A DNA stretch of 20,827 nucleotides from the NCBI GenBank assembly GCA_964636345.1, contig CAZWRL010000013.1, positions 1-20,827 of the forward strand, read 5' to 3'. The DNA is from JBBTXJ01 sp964636345. Its GTDB lineage: Bacteria > Patescibacteriota > Patescibacteriia > Magasanikbacterales > JBBTXJ01. Positions 6,916 through 13,908 of this stretch are shown one piece after another. Every line of letters starts with the position of its first letter. The first letter of the stretch is position 1. The notes beneath the pieces were generated by a model that ran no database searches, was not told where the DNA came from, and was given only the letters and a program-made list of their open reading frames with translations. The position numbers and the translations under genes were made by a program.

Positions 6916-7194
6916 TTACTTTTTTGTTTTGTGCGCATCCGTCATGTCGCCGCGACGCTCGTCAGCCGCTTCGGTTAAAAAATCAACAGCGCTCGCGAGC
7001 GTATCAACCTTATCGCGCATAAAATCCAACGCCTCCGAGATGCCGCGCAAACGTTCGCGCATTTCATGTATGACATCATTGGCATTCCGCAGTATCACCG
7101 CCATCGAATAAATCATCCAACACAAAAAAATGGTGAGCCAGAGCGCACTAAACGCAAGCACAATGTAGAGAAGATCTTTACTTGATTGAAGCAT
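6916..7194 (-). CDS. Small single-pass membrane protein with coiled coil
   Basis: A 92-residue protein of unrecognised family. Residues 8-32 form one hydrophobic membrane segment (LLYIVLAFSALWLTIFLCW). Residues 36-80 have heptad-like spacing (IHEMRERLRGISEALDFMRDKVDTLASAV) and end in a charged tail. It resembles in layout the small DUF948-like envelope proteins, but I do not claim membership. I chose the ATG at 7194 because an upstream ATG at 7266 would place 24 poor-quality residues inside the promoter region. It precedes the dsbA-like gene and probably shares its transcript. Confidence 0.6.
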   Translation of the reverse strand: MLQSSKDLLYIVLAFSALWLTIFLCWMIYSMAVILRNANDVIHEMRERLRGISEALDFMRDKVDTLASAVDFLTEAADERRGDMTDAHKTKK

Positions 7195-7208
7195 GGGAGC
7201 ATTCAAGC

Positions 7209-7222
7209 GCCGATCGTTCGGC
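7209..7222 (-). promoter_or_regulatory. Small hairpin in the leader of the coiled-coil protein gene
   Basis: GCCGA and TCGGC (5 bp) flank a 4-base loop between the predicted transcription start and the ATG at 7194. There is no T-tract, so it is not a terminator. Its role is unknown and it may be chance. Confidence 0.25.
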
Positions 7223-7236
7223 TGCCGAGTGGTAGT

Positions 7237-7266
7237 AGTGTACCAAAAGGACGCTGTGGATAACAA
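7237..7266 (-). promoter_or_regulatory. Promoter of the coiled-coil protein / dsbA-like unit
   Basis: On the minus strand: TTGTTA (7266-7261), an 18-base spacer, then TACACT (7242-7237). It sits just after the pheT stop codon. The inferred start near 7230 gives a leader of about 36 bases to the ATG at 7194. Confidence 0.45.
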
Positions 7267-7271
7267 GACCC

Positions 7272-9731
7272 TTAACGCACACTGCCTCCCAGCTTTTTAA
7301 TGGCGCCCGCCACACCTTTTTGTTCACGCAGAACTTCCTCGGTAGTCAGTGTGCGCCCTGCCTGCGCGAATGTCACATGGAACGCCATGCTTTTTTTACC
7401 TGCCGGTATAGTTCTGCCCTCAAACACATCAAACAATTCCACCCCAACTACCCGCGCGCTCCCCTTTTCTAGAGCGGAAACAATCGCCTCATGCGTCACC
7501 GCGCGATCAATAACAAAAGCGATATCACGCTCCACCGCGGGATGCGATGAAAGCGTTTCATAACGAACACGCGGTTTTATAACCTCCGCCAGCGCGGTCA
7601 GATTGAGACCAACCATACCAACACGTTCCGAAATACCAAACGCGCGCGCGCGACCCGGATGTAATTCCGTAATCCACCCGACATTCGTTCCATCAACCAC
7701 CGCCGCGGCTGTCCTACCCGGATGCGCCCATGCGTGCGAAAGCGCCGTCTTTTTCAGGCGCCACTCATTATTGCTTTCACGCGCAAGCGCCTCAACCAAC
7801 CGACGCGCCTCGGCAAATGGTTGCGCACCACCTTTTAGAGCGATCGCCGCGGTCACCCAGGTATCTTGCCCGGGCAGATGCTGATTACTCCGCGCATCCG
7901 CGTGCGGTCCGGCTGCGTCAGCGCTAAAAACCTTACCCACCTCAAATATCCGCACTGCATCGCGCGTGTGCAATGCTTGTTCAACGCGCACGAGCACATT
8001 CGGCACCAATGTCGTGCGTAAATATCTATCATCAATAGGGTTTTCAATCTCAATGCGCTTCCCTGTCTCACCCAAAAGGAGCGCGGCGCGTTCGTTAACA
8101 AATGCATAGCGCACCACCTCGGAACAACCAAGTTCGCGCACTAAAATGCCGCGCACCTGCCGCCCTAACGCGCGCACCGGATCCACCGGCGGCGGCGCCA
8201 CATTCATCTGGGGCAACATCGGCTCCACCTTTTCATAACCGTACACGCGGCCAATTTCTTCAATCAAATCTTCAGGGAGCGTCACATCGCGCGTGGCGCG
8301 CCAGGTTGGGACAGAAACACGCAATTTTTTTCCGGCCGCGCGCACATGAAAACCGAGTTGCTCCAATATACCACGCATTTTTTGCGCCGATATCGCCGCG
8401 CCTAACACTTGCTGTACCTTTTCTACGGAAAGATCAATCGTACCGGCTGGCGTCTTCCACACGCCAACATCAGCAACCGGCGACGCCACAGAAACATCCG
8501 GCGAAACCGTTCGCAAAAGCTCAACCGCGCGCGCGAGCGCAAGACCGGTCAGGGTTGGATCAAGCGATTTTTCAAATCGCGCGCTTGATTCTGTCCGCGT
8601 GCCAAGCTGTTTTGCGGTAGCGCGCACGGATGCAGGATTAAAATTCGCGCTTTCAAATAAAATAGTTTCCGTTTGGTCAGTCACCGCGCTCGCTGCACCG
8701 CCAATGACGCCGGCAATCGCAAGCGCGTGCTTTTCATCCGCAATCACCAGCATCTCCGGTGTTAATGAATACGTCACCCCGTCAAGAGCCAACATTTTTT
8801 CGCCGCGCTTTGCCGGCCGTATGTGTACTGCGAGTACATCATTCATCTTTTCCCCTGAGCGAGCGGAGCGAGTCGAAGGGCCGATGAATGTTGCAACATC
8901 AAACGCGTGCATGGGCTGGCCAAATTCCAACATCACCCAATGAGTAACATCAACCACATTATTGATGGGTCGAATACCGCACGCGCGGAGTCGCCTCTGC
9001 ATCCATTCAGGCGATGGCGCCACGCGCACATTTTCCACCACCACCGCCTGATAGCGCGGACATAATTTTGCCACTTCAATGCGCACTTTGAGCGACCATG
9101 GCTGACCTGCGGAAAGCGACGCCGGCTCGGGCGCCGCGAATGGTTTTTCATAGAGCGCGGCCACTTCACGCGCAAAACCAAGATGACCCCACAAATCCGG
9201 CCGATGATTAATCGCTTTGTTATCCACTTCAAACAATGCGTCATCGGCCACTAACGCCGCGGCAAGCGGCGTACCCGGCTCCGCATCACTGACACCTAAA
9301 TCCATAATCTCCCGCTCCGCTTCCCCGCCGAGCGCAAGTCCGAGTTCTTCCGCCGCGCAAATCATACCAAATGATTTTTTACCGCGAATCTCAACCGGCG
9401 CAAGTGTCATCGCTTCCTCGCCATGCCACCTCACCCGCGCGCCAATGCGCGCAAAGGCGCACTTCATGCCCTTACGCACATTGGTCCCGCCGCACACCAC
9501 CTGATATTTTTTTTTGCCATCTGAAACGGTGCAAAGTTTGAGTTTATCGGCATTGGGATGTGGTTTTACTTCAACCACGCGGCCTACCACCACGTTATCC
9601 AAAAATTCATCCTGCCGCCAGTATTTATCTATCTCCGCCGTGTGCATAACCAAACGCTCCGCAATTTCTTGCGGATCAATATCACTCGGCAATTTAACGA
9701 ATTGTCGGAGCCAATTGAGGGAGATGATCAT
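7272..9731 (-). CDS. pheT: Phenylalanyl-tRNA synthetase beta subunit
   Basis: A full-length 819-residue PheRS beta chain, which with PheS charges tRNA-Phe. Domain order is as expected: an N-terminal segment (ISLNWLRQFV), an EMAP-type tRNA-binding domain (about 43-150, VGRVVEVKPHPNADKL), the B3/B4 editing region, B5 and catalytic-like core, and a C-terminal ferredoxin-fold anticodon-binding domain from about residue 725 (ERDIAFVID). The ATG lies 3 bases after the pheS stop. One oddity: about residues 283-298, just before RPAKRGEKMLALDGV, are encoded by a REP-like palindrome, in frame, where homologues normally have a short loop. It should be tolerated at the surface. The unit ends before a new promoter at 7266. 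Confidence 0.96.
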   Translation of the reverse strand: MIISLNWLRQFVKLPSDIDPQEIAERLVMHTAEIDKYWRQDEFLDNVVVGRVVEVKPHPNADKLKLCTVSDGKKKYQVVCGGTNVRKGMKCAFARIGARVRWHGEEAMTLAPVEIRGKKSFGMICAAEELGLALGGEAEREIMDLGVSDAEPGTPLAAALVADDALFEVDNKAINHRPDLWGHLGFAREVAALYEKPFAAPEPASLSAGQPWSLKVRIEVAKLCPRYQAVVVENVRVAPSPEWMQRRLRACGIRPINNVVDVTHWVMLEFGQPMHAFDVATFIGPSTRSARSGEKMNDVLAVHIRPAKRGEKMLALDGVTYSLTPEMLVIADEKHALAIAGVIGGAASAVTDQTETILFESANFNPASVRATAKQLGTRTESSARFEKSLDPTLTGLALARAVELLRTVSPDVSVASPVADVGVWKTPAGTIDLSVEKVQQVLGAAISAQKMRGILEQLGFHVRAAGKKLRVSVPTWRATRDVTLPEDLIEEIGRVYGYEKVEPMLPQMNVAPPPVDPVRALGRQVRGILVRELGCSEVVRYAFVNERAALLLGETGKRIEIENPIDDRYLRTTLVPNVLVRVEQALHTRDAVRIFEVGKVFSADAAGPHADARSNQHLPGQDTWVTAAIALKGGAQPFAEARRLVEALARESNNEWRLKKTALSHAWAHPGRTAAAVVDGTNVGWITELHPGRARAFGISERVGMVGLNLTALAEVIKPRVRYETLSSHPAVERDIAFVIDRAVTHEAIVSALEKGSARVVGVELFDVFEGRTIPAGKKSMAFHVTFAQAGRTLTTEEVLREQKGVAGAIKKLGGSVR
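8841..8889. repeat. REP-like palindrome inside pheT
   Basis: ATTCATC (8841-8847) and GATGAAT (8883-8889) form the outer arms, and CCCT (8853-8856) and AGGG (8877-8880) a second pair. The core between them is two copies of GAGCGAG-type sequence. It is read in frame as part of PheT (residues about 281-298, including GPSTRSARSGEK). The composition and hairpin form are those of dispersed intergenic palindromes, not of the surrounding coding sequence. Confidence 0.65.
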
Positions 9732-9734
9732 GCG

Positions 9735-10763
9735 CTAAAACTGTTCAATAAACCGCACATCGCTTTCATTAAAATGCCGAATGTCTTCAATGCCGTATTT
9801 CAACATCGCCAAACGCTCAATGCCAGTGCCGAACGCAAAACCGGTGTATTTTTTGGGATCAATGCCACCAGTTTCCAGCACGCGCGGGTGCACCATGCCG
9901 GCGCCCAGCAGTTCCATCCAGCCATTTTGTTTGCACGCGCGACAACCGGCGCCGGTACACATGGTGCAGGACACATCAATTTCAACACCGGGTTCCACAA
10001 ACGGAAAATAACTGGGACGCAAACGTATCTTCACCTCGGCACCCAATATTTTTTTCAACATCACCAAAAGTGTTCCTTTTAAATGCGCAAGTGAAATGCC
10101 TTCATCAATCACCAGTCCCTCAATTTGACGAAAGGTATGTTCATGCGACGCGTCCGTTGCCTCGTGGCGAAACACACGGCCAATCACCACCGTACGGAGT
10201 GGCGCGCCGTACTGTTGCATCGCGCGCACCTGCACCGGCGAGGTGTGCGTGCGCATAACCCAATCCGGGTGGCCTTTGATATAAAACGTATCCTGAATAT
10301 CGCGCGCCGGATGGCCGGGCGGGATATTGAGCGCTTCAAAATTATAATAATCGCTCTCAAGTTCCGGCCCATCAAGCACCATAAAACCCATAGACGTAAA
10401 CACATCCGTAAGCTCCTGCTCCACAAGCGTAATGGGATGATAATGCCCGGACTCATGACGCGGCAGGGCGGGCGCGGTTACGTCAATCGCCTCATTGTCT
10501 GCCAATTTTTCATTTGCTGCCTCACCGAGCGCGCGTTCTTTGTCGGCAAATAATTTTTCAACATCCACCTTGATGCGGTTCACCGCGGCGCCAAATGTTT
10601 TGCGCTGCGCCCCGTCCTGTTTGGTAATATCCCGCATGAGCATGGCAATAACGCCGCTCCGTCCTAAAAATTCCACGCGCGCTTTTTCCAAATCGGCGAA
10701 CGAAGAAATACCGCGCAGTGCCGCGCGGGCTTCATTTACCACTCTATCTCTGTCCTGTGACAT
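9735..10763 (-). CDS. pheS: Phenylalanyl-tRNA synthetase alpha subunit
   Basis: A full-length 342-residue class II aminoacyl-tRNA synthetase catalytic chain. After an N-terminal coiled-coil region (about 1-90) come the class II motifs: HPARDIQDTFYI, RTHTSPVQVRAM, motif 2 GRVFRHEATDASHEHTFRQIEG, and motif 3 GFAFGTGIERLAMLKYGI near the C-terminus. A four-cysteine cluster, CTMCTGAGCRACK, precedes GWMELLGAGMVHP; this zinc-ribbon-like element occurs in many bacterial PheS proteins. The gene starts 2 bases after the rseP stop and ends 3 bases before pheT, so rseP-pheS-pheT are tightly packed and must share a transcript. Confidence 0.97.
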   Translation of the reverse strand: MSQDRDRVVNEARAALRGISSFADLEKARVEFLGRSGVIAMLMRDITKQDGAQRKTFGAAVNRIKVDVEKLFADKERALGEAANEKLADNEAIDVTAPALPRHESGHYHPITLVEQELTDVFTSMGFMVLDGPELESDYYNFEALNIPPGHPARDIQDTFYIKGHPDWVMRTHTSPVQVRAMQQYGAPLRTVVIGRVFRHEATDASHEHTFRQIEGLVIDEGISLAHLKGTLLVMLKKILGAEVKIRLRPSYFPFVEPGVEIDVSCTMCTGAGCRACKQNGWMELLGAGMVHPRVLETGGIDPKKYTGFAFGTGIERLAMLKYGIEDIRHFNESDVRFIEQF

Positions 10764-10765
10764 AC

Positions 10766-11962
10766 TTAAAATAATCGGCTGATGTCTCGTACTGTCACTA
10801 TCATAACAAGAAACAGCAGTAATGCGAAGGCGGCCGCGTGGAGCGCGCGCTCCACACCTTTGGGCACGGTTTTGCCGCGGCGTATTTTTTCTATCGCGAC
10901 AAACAACAGCCGTCCGCCATCAAGCGCGGGAATCGGTACAATGTTCACGAGCGCCAAGTTGAGTGAAAGAACGGCCGTAAATTGCAGCAAATAGGAGAAG
11001 CCAAGCCGCGCCGCCTGACCGGTCATCACCGCGATGCCCACCGGACCCGAGAGTTGATCTGCGACGGGCACGCCACGAAAGGCATTGGCGATAATCGTTC
11101 CGAACGCGCGAAGAATTTCCACAAAAAACGTGCCCGTTGCAATAATGCCCTCCGGAATCGCGCGATACCACGACAGACGAACAAGCGCGGTATCAGCGAG
11201 CGCTACGCCAATCCCCGGCCTCCCAATTTCAGTAATCACGGTTGGCGTCATCACCAACGATGTCATGGTGGCGCCACGACGCACATCAAGTTGCACATCG
11301 CCAGCACGCGACGCAGCGCTCAAATGCTCAAATGCTTCTTTTTGATTAGCAACCGGCTCACCATTGACATTCACCACAATGTCGCCGATCAAAACACCGG
11401 CCGCGCTCGCCGGACCGCCTGACAACACTTCAATAATCTCCGTTTTTTGATTAAATACTTGCGCGCCGCTCGGCAATTCTCCACCGAGAATAGCCGGAAT
11501 GCCTACCATAAATCCAACGGAAAGTAAGACGGCGGCGAGTGCCGCATTCATAAGCACACCCGCGCTTAAAATAAGCGCACGCACCCATGGTTTTTTATGC
11601 GCGAAACTGTCGCGGTCATCTTTGTGCTGTCCCTCCTCGCCTTTAATTTTCACAAATCCGCCGAGCGGAAGGCTGTTAATGGAATACACGGTGGCCGGAA
11701 ATTCATGATACGGCGCGTGTTTTGCTTCCGGCGGTTCGTCCGCGCGATGGTCATGCGACAATAATTTCTGTGATTGCCGGGGGCCAAGCGCCACAAACTT
11801 TTTGGTTTCCGGATCGCGATAGATGCCGAAGAGCCGCGGCGGAAATCCAAAACCAAATTCATCAACGCGCACCCCAGCCCGCCGCGCCACAAAAAAATGC
11901 CCAGCTTCGTGCACCAGCACCAGAAGCGCAAGAACGGCGATAAAAACAATGAGGGTGATCAT
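10766..11962 (-). CDS. rseP: RseP/site-2 type membrane metalloprotease (M50)
   Basis: A 398-residue intramembrane zinc protease that cuts membrane-bound proteins, typically anti-sigma factors or leftover signal peptides. The zinc-binding HEAGH is at residues 18-22 in the first membrane segment. A PDZ domain occupies roughly 175-260 (GGPASAAGVLIGDIVVNVNGEP). The second active-site motif, NIVPIPALDGG, which supplies the third ligand Asp, is in the third quarter. Further hydrophobic segments follow at the C-terminus. An insertion of about 50 hydrophilic residues (about 50-105) lies between the HEAGH segment and the LPLGGFVK beta-hairpin. The ATG overlaps the stop of the RelE-like toxin by 4 bases, so its translation is probably coupled to the toxin gene. 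Confidence 0.93.
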   Translation of the reverse strand: MITLIVFIAVLALLVLVHEAGHFFVARRAGVRVDEFGFGFPPRLFGIYRDPETKKFVALGPRQSQKLLSHDHRADEPPEAKHAPYHEFPATVYSINSLPLGGFVKIKGEEGQHKDDRDSFAHKKPWVRALILSAGVLMNAALAAVLLSVGFMVGIPAILGGELPSGAQVFNQKTEIIEVLSGGPASAAGVLIGDIVVNVNGEPVANQKEAFEHLSAASRAGDVQLDVRRGATMTSLVMTPTVITEIGRPGIGVALADTALVRLSWYRAIPEGIIATGTFFVEILRAFGTIIANAFRGVPVADQLSGPVGIAVMTGQAARLGFSYLLQFTAVLSLNLALVNIVPIPALDGGRLLFVAIEKIRRGKTVPKGVERALHAAAFALLLFLVMIVTVRDISRLF

Positions 11963-12243
11963 GGATAGTGATTAAGTCGGTATGCCTCTTTATGATGTGC
12001 AATATGAAGAACGAACAAAACAATCAATTGCCCCTCTCTCGTAACCGTAAAAACAACTCTATAGTCACCTATCCGAAAACGATATAAATCGCTCTGCATT
12101 CCAACCAACCGCTGCGCATGCATCAAAGGATTTTCACTCAAACGATATTGCCGCAACTTGCCAACAATACGATGTGCAACACTATCATCAAGCCGCCGCA
12201 AATCTCGCACAGCCCGTTCGGCATAACGAATAACGAAACGCAT
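11959..12243 (-). CDS. RelE/ParE-superfamily toxin
   Basis: A 94-residue basic protein with the RelE/ParE fold pattern: an N-terminal strand (FVIRYAERAVRDLRRL), two helices, then the characteristic YRFRIGDYRVVFTV (about 53-66) and a terminal strand with HIAHHKEAYRL. Members either cleave mRNA on the ribosome or inhibit gyrase. The YRxRIGDYRVVF signature fits the RelE side, but the activity is not proven. It follows its antitoxin gene by 4 bases and its stop codon overlaps the start of rseP (ATGA). It looks intact. The toxin is therefore embedded in the same transcript as essential genes. Confidence 0.88.
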   Translation of the reverse strand: MRFVIRYAERAVRDLRRLDDSVAHRIVGKLRQYRLSENPLMHAQRLVGMQSDLYRFRIGDYRVVFTVTREGQLIVLFVLHIAHHKEAYRLNHYP

Positions 12244-12247
12244 ATCG

Positions 12248-12496
12248 TTACAAACCGAACATTTTTTCCACTTCTTCGTGACTGTATACCCGCCCGGCTT
12301 TAATGTCTTCTTCGGCCTCCCGAAGACTCAAAAGAAACCCCTCTACCAGAGCGTCCTTCTTTGAAAGCGGACGAAGCTCGAAGATTGGCTCATTTTTACG
12401 CAACAAGACGAGACGTTCTCTCTTTTTAAGAGAACGATTAGCGATCTTCGCCATGTTTTGTCTAAATTCTTTCAGGCCAACAAATCGGGTAGTCAT
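12248..12496 (-). CDS. Phd/YefM-type antitoxin
   Basis: An 82-residue protein starting MTTRFVGLKEFRQNM and continuing with RERLVLLRKNEPIFELRPL, the pattern of the Phd/YefM DNA-binding fold: a helix, then a strand pair carrying the dimer interface. The C-terminal part (about 48-82, LREAEEDIKAGRVYSHEEVEKMF) should be the toxin-neutralising tail. Antitoxins of this type bind palindromes at their own promoter and repress it with the toxin as co-repressor. Two such palindromes lie over the -10 box just upstream. It starts 18 bases before the operator centre and has no Shine-Dalgarno sequence. Confidence 0.85.
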   Translation of the reverse strand: MTTRFVGLKEFRQNMAKIANRSLKKRERLVLLRKNEPIFELRPLSKKDALVEGFLLSLREAEEDIKAGRVYSHEEVEKMFGL

Positions 12497-12509
12497 ATGA
12501 TAATAATTT

Positions 12510-12532
12510 AGGTATACCTTAAGTGTACACTT
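12510..12532 (-). promoter_or_regulatory. Tandem palindromic operator of the toxin-antitoxin operon
   Basis: Two perfect palindromes separated by one base: AGGTATACCT (12510-12519) and AAGTGTACACTT (12521-12532). Their centres are 12 bp apart, about one helical turn. The second covers the -10 box TACACT and the first lies over the expected transcription start. This fits cooperative binding by an antitoxin-toxin complex. Confidence 0.75.
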
Positions 12533-12551
12533 GCTTTTACAGAGCTGTCAA
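12522..12551 (-). promoter_or_regulatory. Promoter of the toxin-antitoxin-rseP-pheST unit
   Basis: On the minus strand: TTGACA (12551-12546), an 18-base spacer and TACACT (12527-12522). The -35 box begins 1 base after the murD stop codon (12553-12555). The predicted start near 12515 gives a leader of about 19 bases to the antitoxin ATG. It is the best promoter I can see upstream of rseP, pheS and pheT. Confidence 0.7.
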
Positions 12552-12552
12552 A

Positions 12553-13908
12553 TTACAAACGTTTCACCCATTTGGTGAACACATCTCCACGCTCAAATTC
12601 ATTCATAATCGGAAGCCATGAAAGGCCGGGCGAGAGCAAAACCACATCGCCGCGCTTTGCGTTTTCGGAAGCGATGCGGACGGCCGCGCGCATATTCTCT
12701 ACGGCGATTCCTTTTGGCAAATCCTTATTCGCATTGCCGGGAAGCAAAATAATCGCCTTCGCGCGCGCGCGAATTTCTTTGGCGAATTGCAGAAGCGATA
12801 ATCCTTTTGAATTACCGCCGGTAATCAGCACTATTTTTTTCGCGGGGAACGACTTTAATCCGGCAATGGCGCCTTCTGGCGTGGTGGCAGTAGTATCATT
12901 GATGTACTGCACGCCGCGCACCGTGCGCACCAGTTCCAAACGATACGGCACGCCGCGGAATTTTTTAACCGCGCGACGAATGGCCGCGTTTGAAATACCA
13001 TACGCTTTTGCGGCGCATACGGCGGCAAGGAGATTATAGATATTGTGCTCGCCGGGGAGTTTGAGGTCCGATACTTCACAGACAACCTCTTTTTTTTCTT
13101 GGCAAAACACCACTGTCCCGCCTTCAATATAACATCCGTGGCGTAATTTCCGCCGTAATGAAAACCGTAATTCCGTGCCTTTGCTTGACGGCGCCAACTT
13201 TTTCAACAGCGCGTCATCATCATTGATAATTAAAAAATCTCCGCGCTTTTGATACCGATAAATATTTTTTTTGTCCGCAAAATATTTTTGGAGCGACGAA
13301 TACGCGTTTAAATGGTCAGGATATAAATTGGTAAGCGCCGCGATGTGCGGCGATTGTTTGATGCTGTCAAAATTGTGAAGAAGAAAACTGGAGAGTTCAA
13401 GAATAAGGGGAAAACTAATGTTCGCTCGGGATGACGAGAAAAGCTCAAGCGGCGAGCGCCCCACATTACCGCCGAGCCACGCGCGCGGGCGCTCTTCGGC
13501 AATCATCGCGTGAACCAAATGCGCGGTGGTTGTTTTGCCGCGCGTGCCCGTGACGCCAATACTATCTTCTGCCGAACCACGCAACCGTAAAAAAAGCGTT
13601 ACATCATTGTCAATCGGGATGCCGTGTTTTTTTGCGATAGTCAGAAATGGATTATCCGCGCGCACGCCCGGATTTCGGATGACCCAATCGGTCTTGATAA
13701 AATCCTCTTCCTGATGCCCGCCCAGATGCCACACAATATTTTTATATCGCGAAAGCGCGCGCACATTTTTCGCGAGATGTTCTTTGGTTTTGACATCCGT
13801 GATAATCAATTTTTTACATCGCGGCGCCAAAAACTTCGCGGCAGACACACCGCTTCCCTTTTCATAGCCCCCAAGACCCATGAGGGTAATAATTTTATCC
13901 TTAAACAT
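12553..13908 (-). CDS. murD: UDP-N-acetylmuramoyl-alanine--D-glutamate ligase (MurD)
   Basis: A 451-residue Mur ligase that adds D-glutamate to UDP-MurNAc-L-Ala in peptidoglycan synthesis. It has an N-terminal Rossmann domain (GLGGYEKGSGVSA, 11-23), the ATP-binding GTRGKTTT (121-128), ELSSF (171-175), NLYPDHLN, GEHNIYN and a C-terminal NDTTATTPEGA. These fit MurD best, although several are divergent: ELSSFLL for ELSSFQL, and SPGLSWLPIMNEFERGDVF where SPxxxSFDxFxxFxxRGD is usual. The start at 13908 is chosen over an upstream ATG because it begins at the Rossmann strand. It overlaps the end of the phosphohexomutase by 8 bases. Residues about 158-163 are encoded by a REP-like 14-mer. Confidence 0.9.
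   Translation of the reverse strand: MFKDKIITLMGLGGYEKGSGVSAAKFLAPRCKKLIITDVKTKEHLAKNVRALSRYKNIVWHLGGHQEEDFIKTDWVIRNPGVRADNPFLTIAKKHGIPIDNDVTLFLRLRGSAEDSIGVTGTRGKTTTAHLVHAMIAEERPRAWLGGNVGRSPLELFSSSRANISFPLILELSSFLLHNFDSIKQSPHIAALTNLYPDHLNAYSSLQKYFADKKNIYRYQKRGDFLIINDDDALLKKLAPSSKGTELRFSLRRKLRHGCYIEGGTVVFCQEKKEVVCEVSDLKLPGEHNIYNLLAAVCAAKAYGISNAAIRRAVKKFRGVPYRLELVRTVRGVQYINDTTATTPEGAIAGLKSFPAKKIVLITGGNSKGLSLLQFAKEIRARAKAIILLPGNANKDLPKGIAVENMRAAVRIASENAKRGDVVLLSPGLSWLPIMNEFERGDVFTKWVKRL
13421..13434. repeat. REP-like 14-mer inside murD
   Basis: TCGCTCGGGATGAC is identical to 14931-14944, the end of the third module in the phosphohexomutase insert. It encodes part of the loop before the conserved ELSSF of MurD. 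Only a half-palindrome is seen here, so this may be a decayed copy. Confidence 0.5.
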
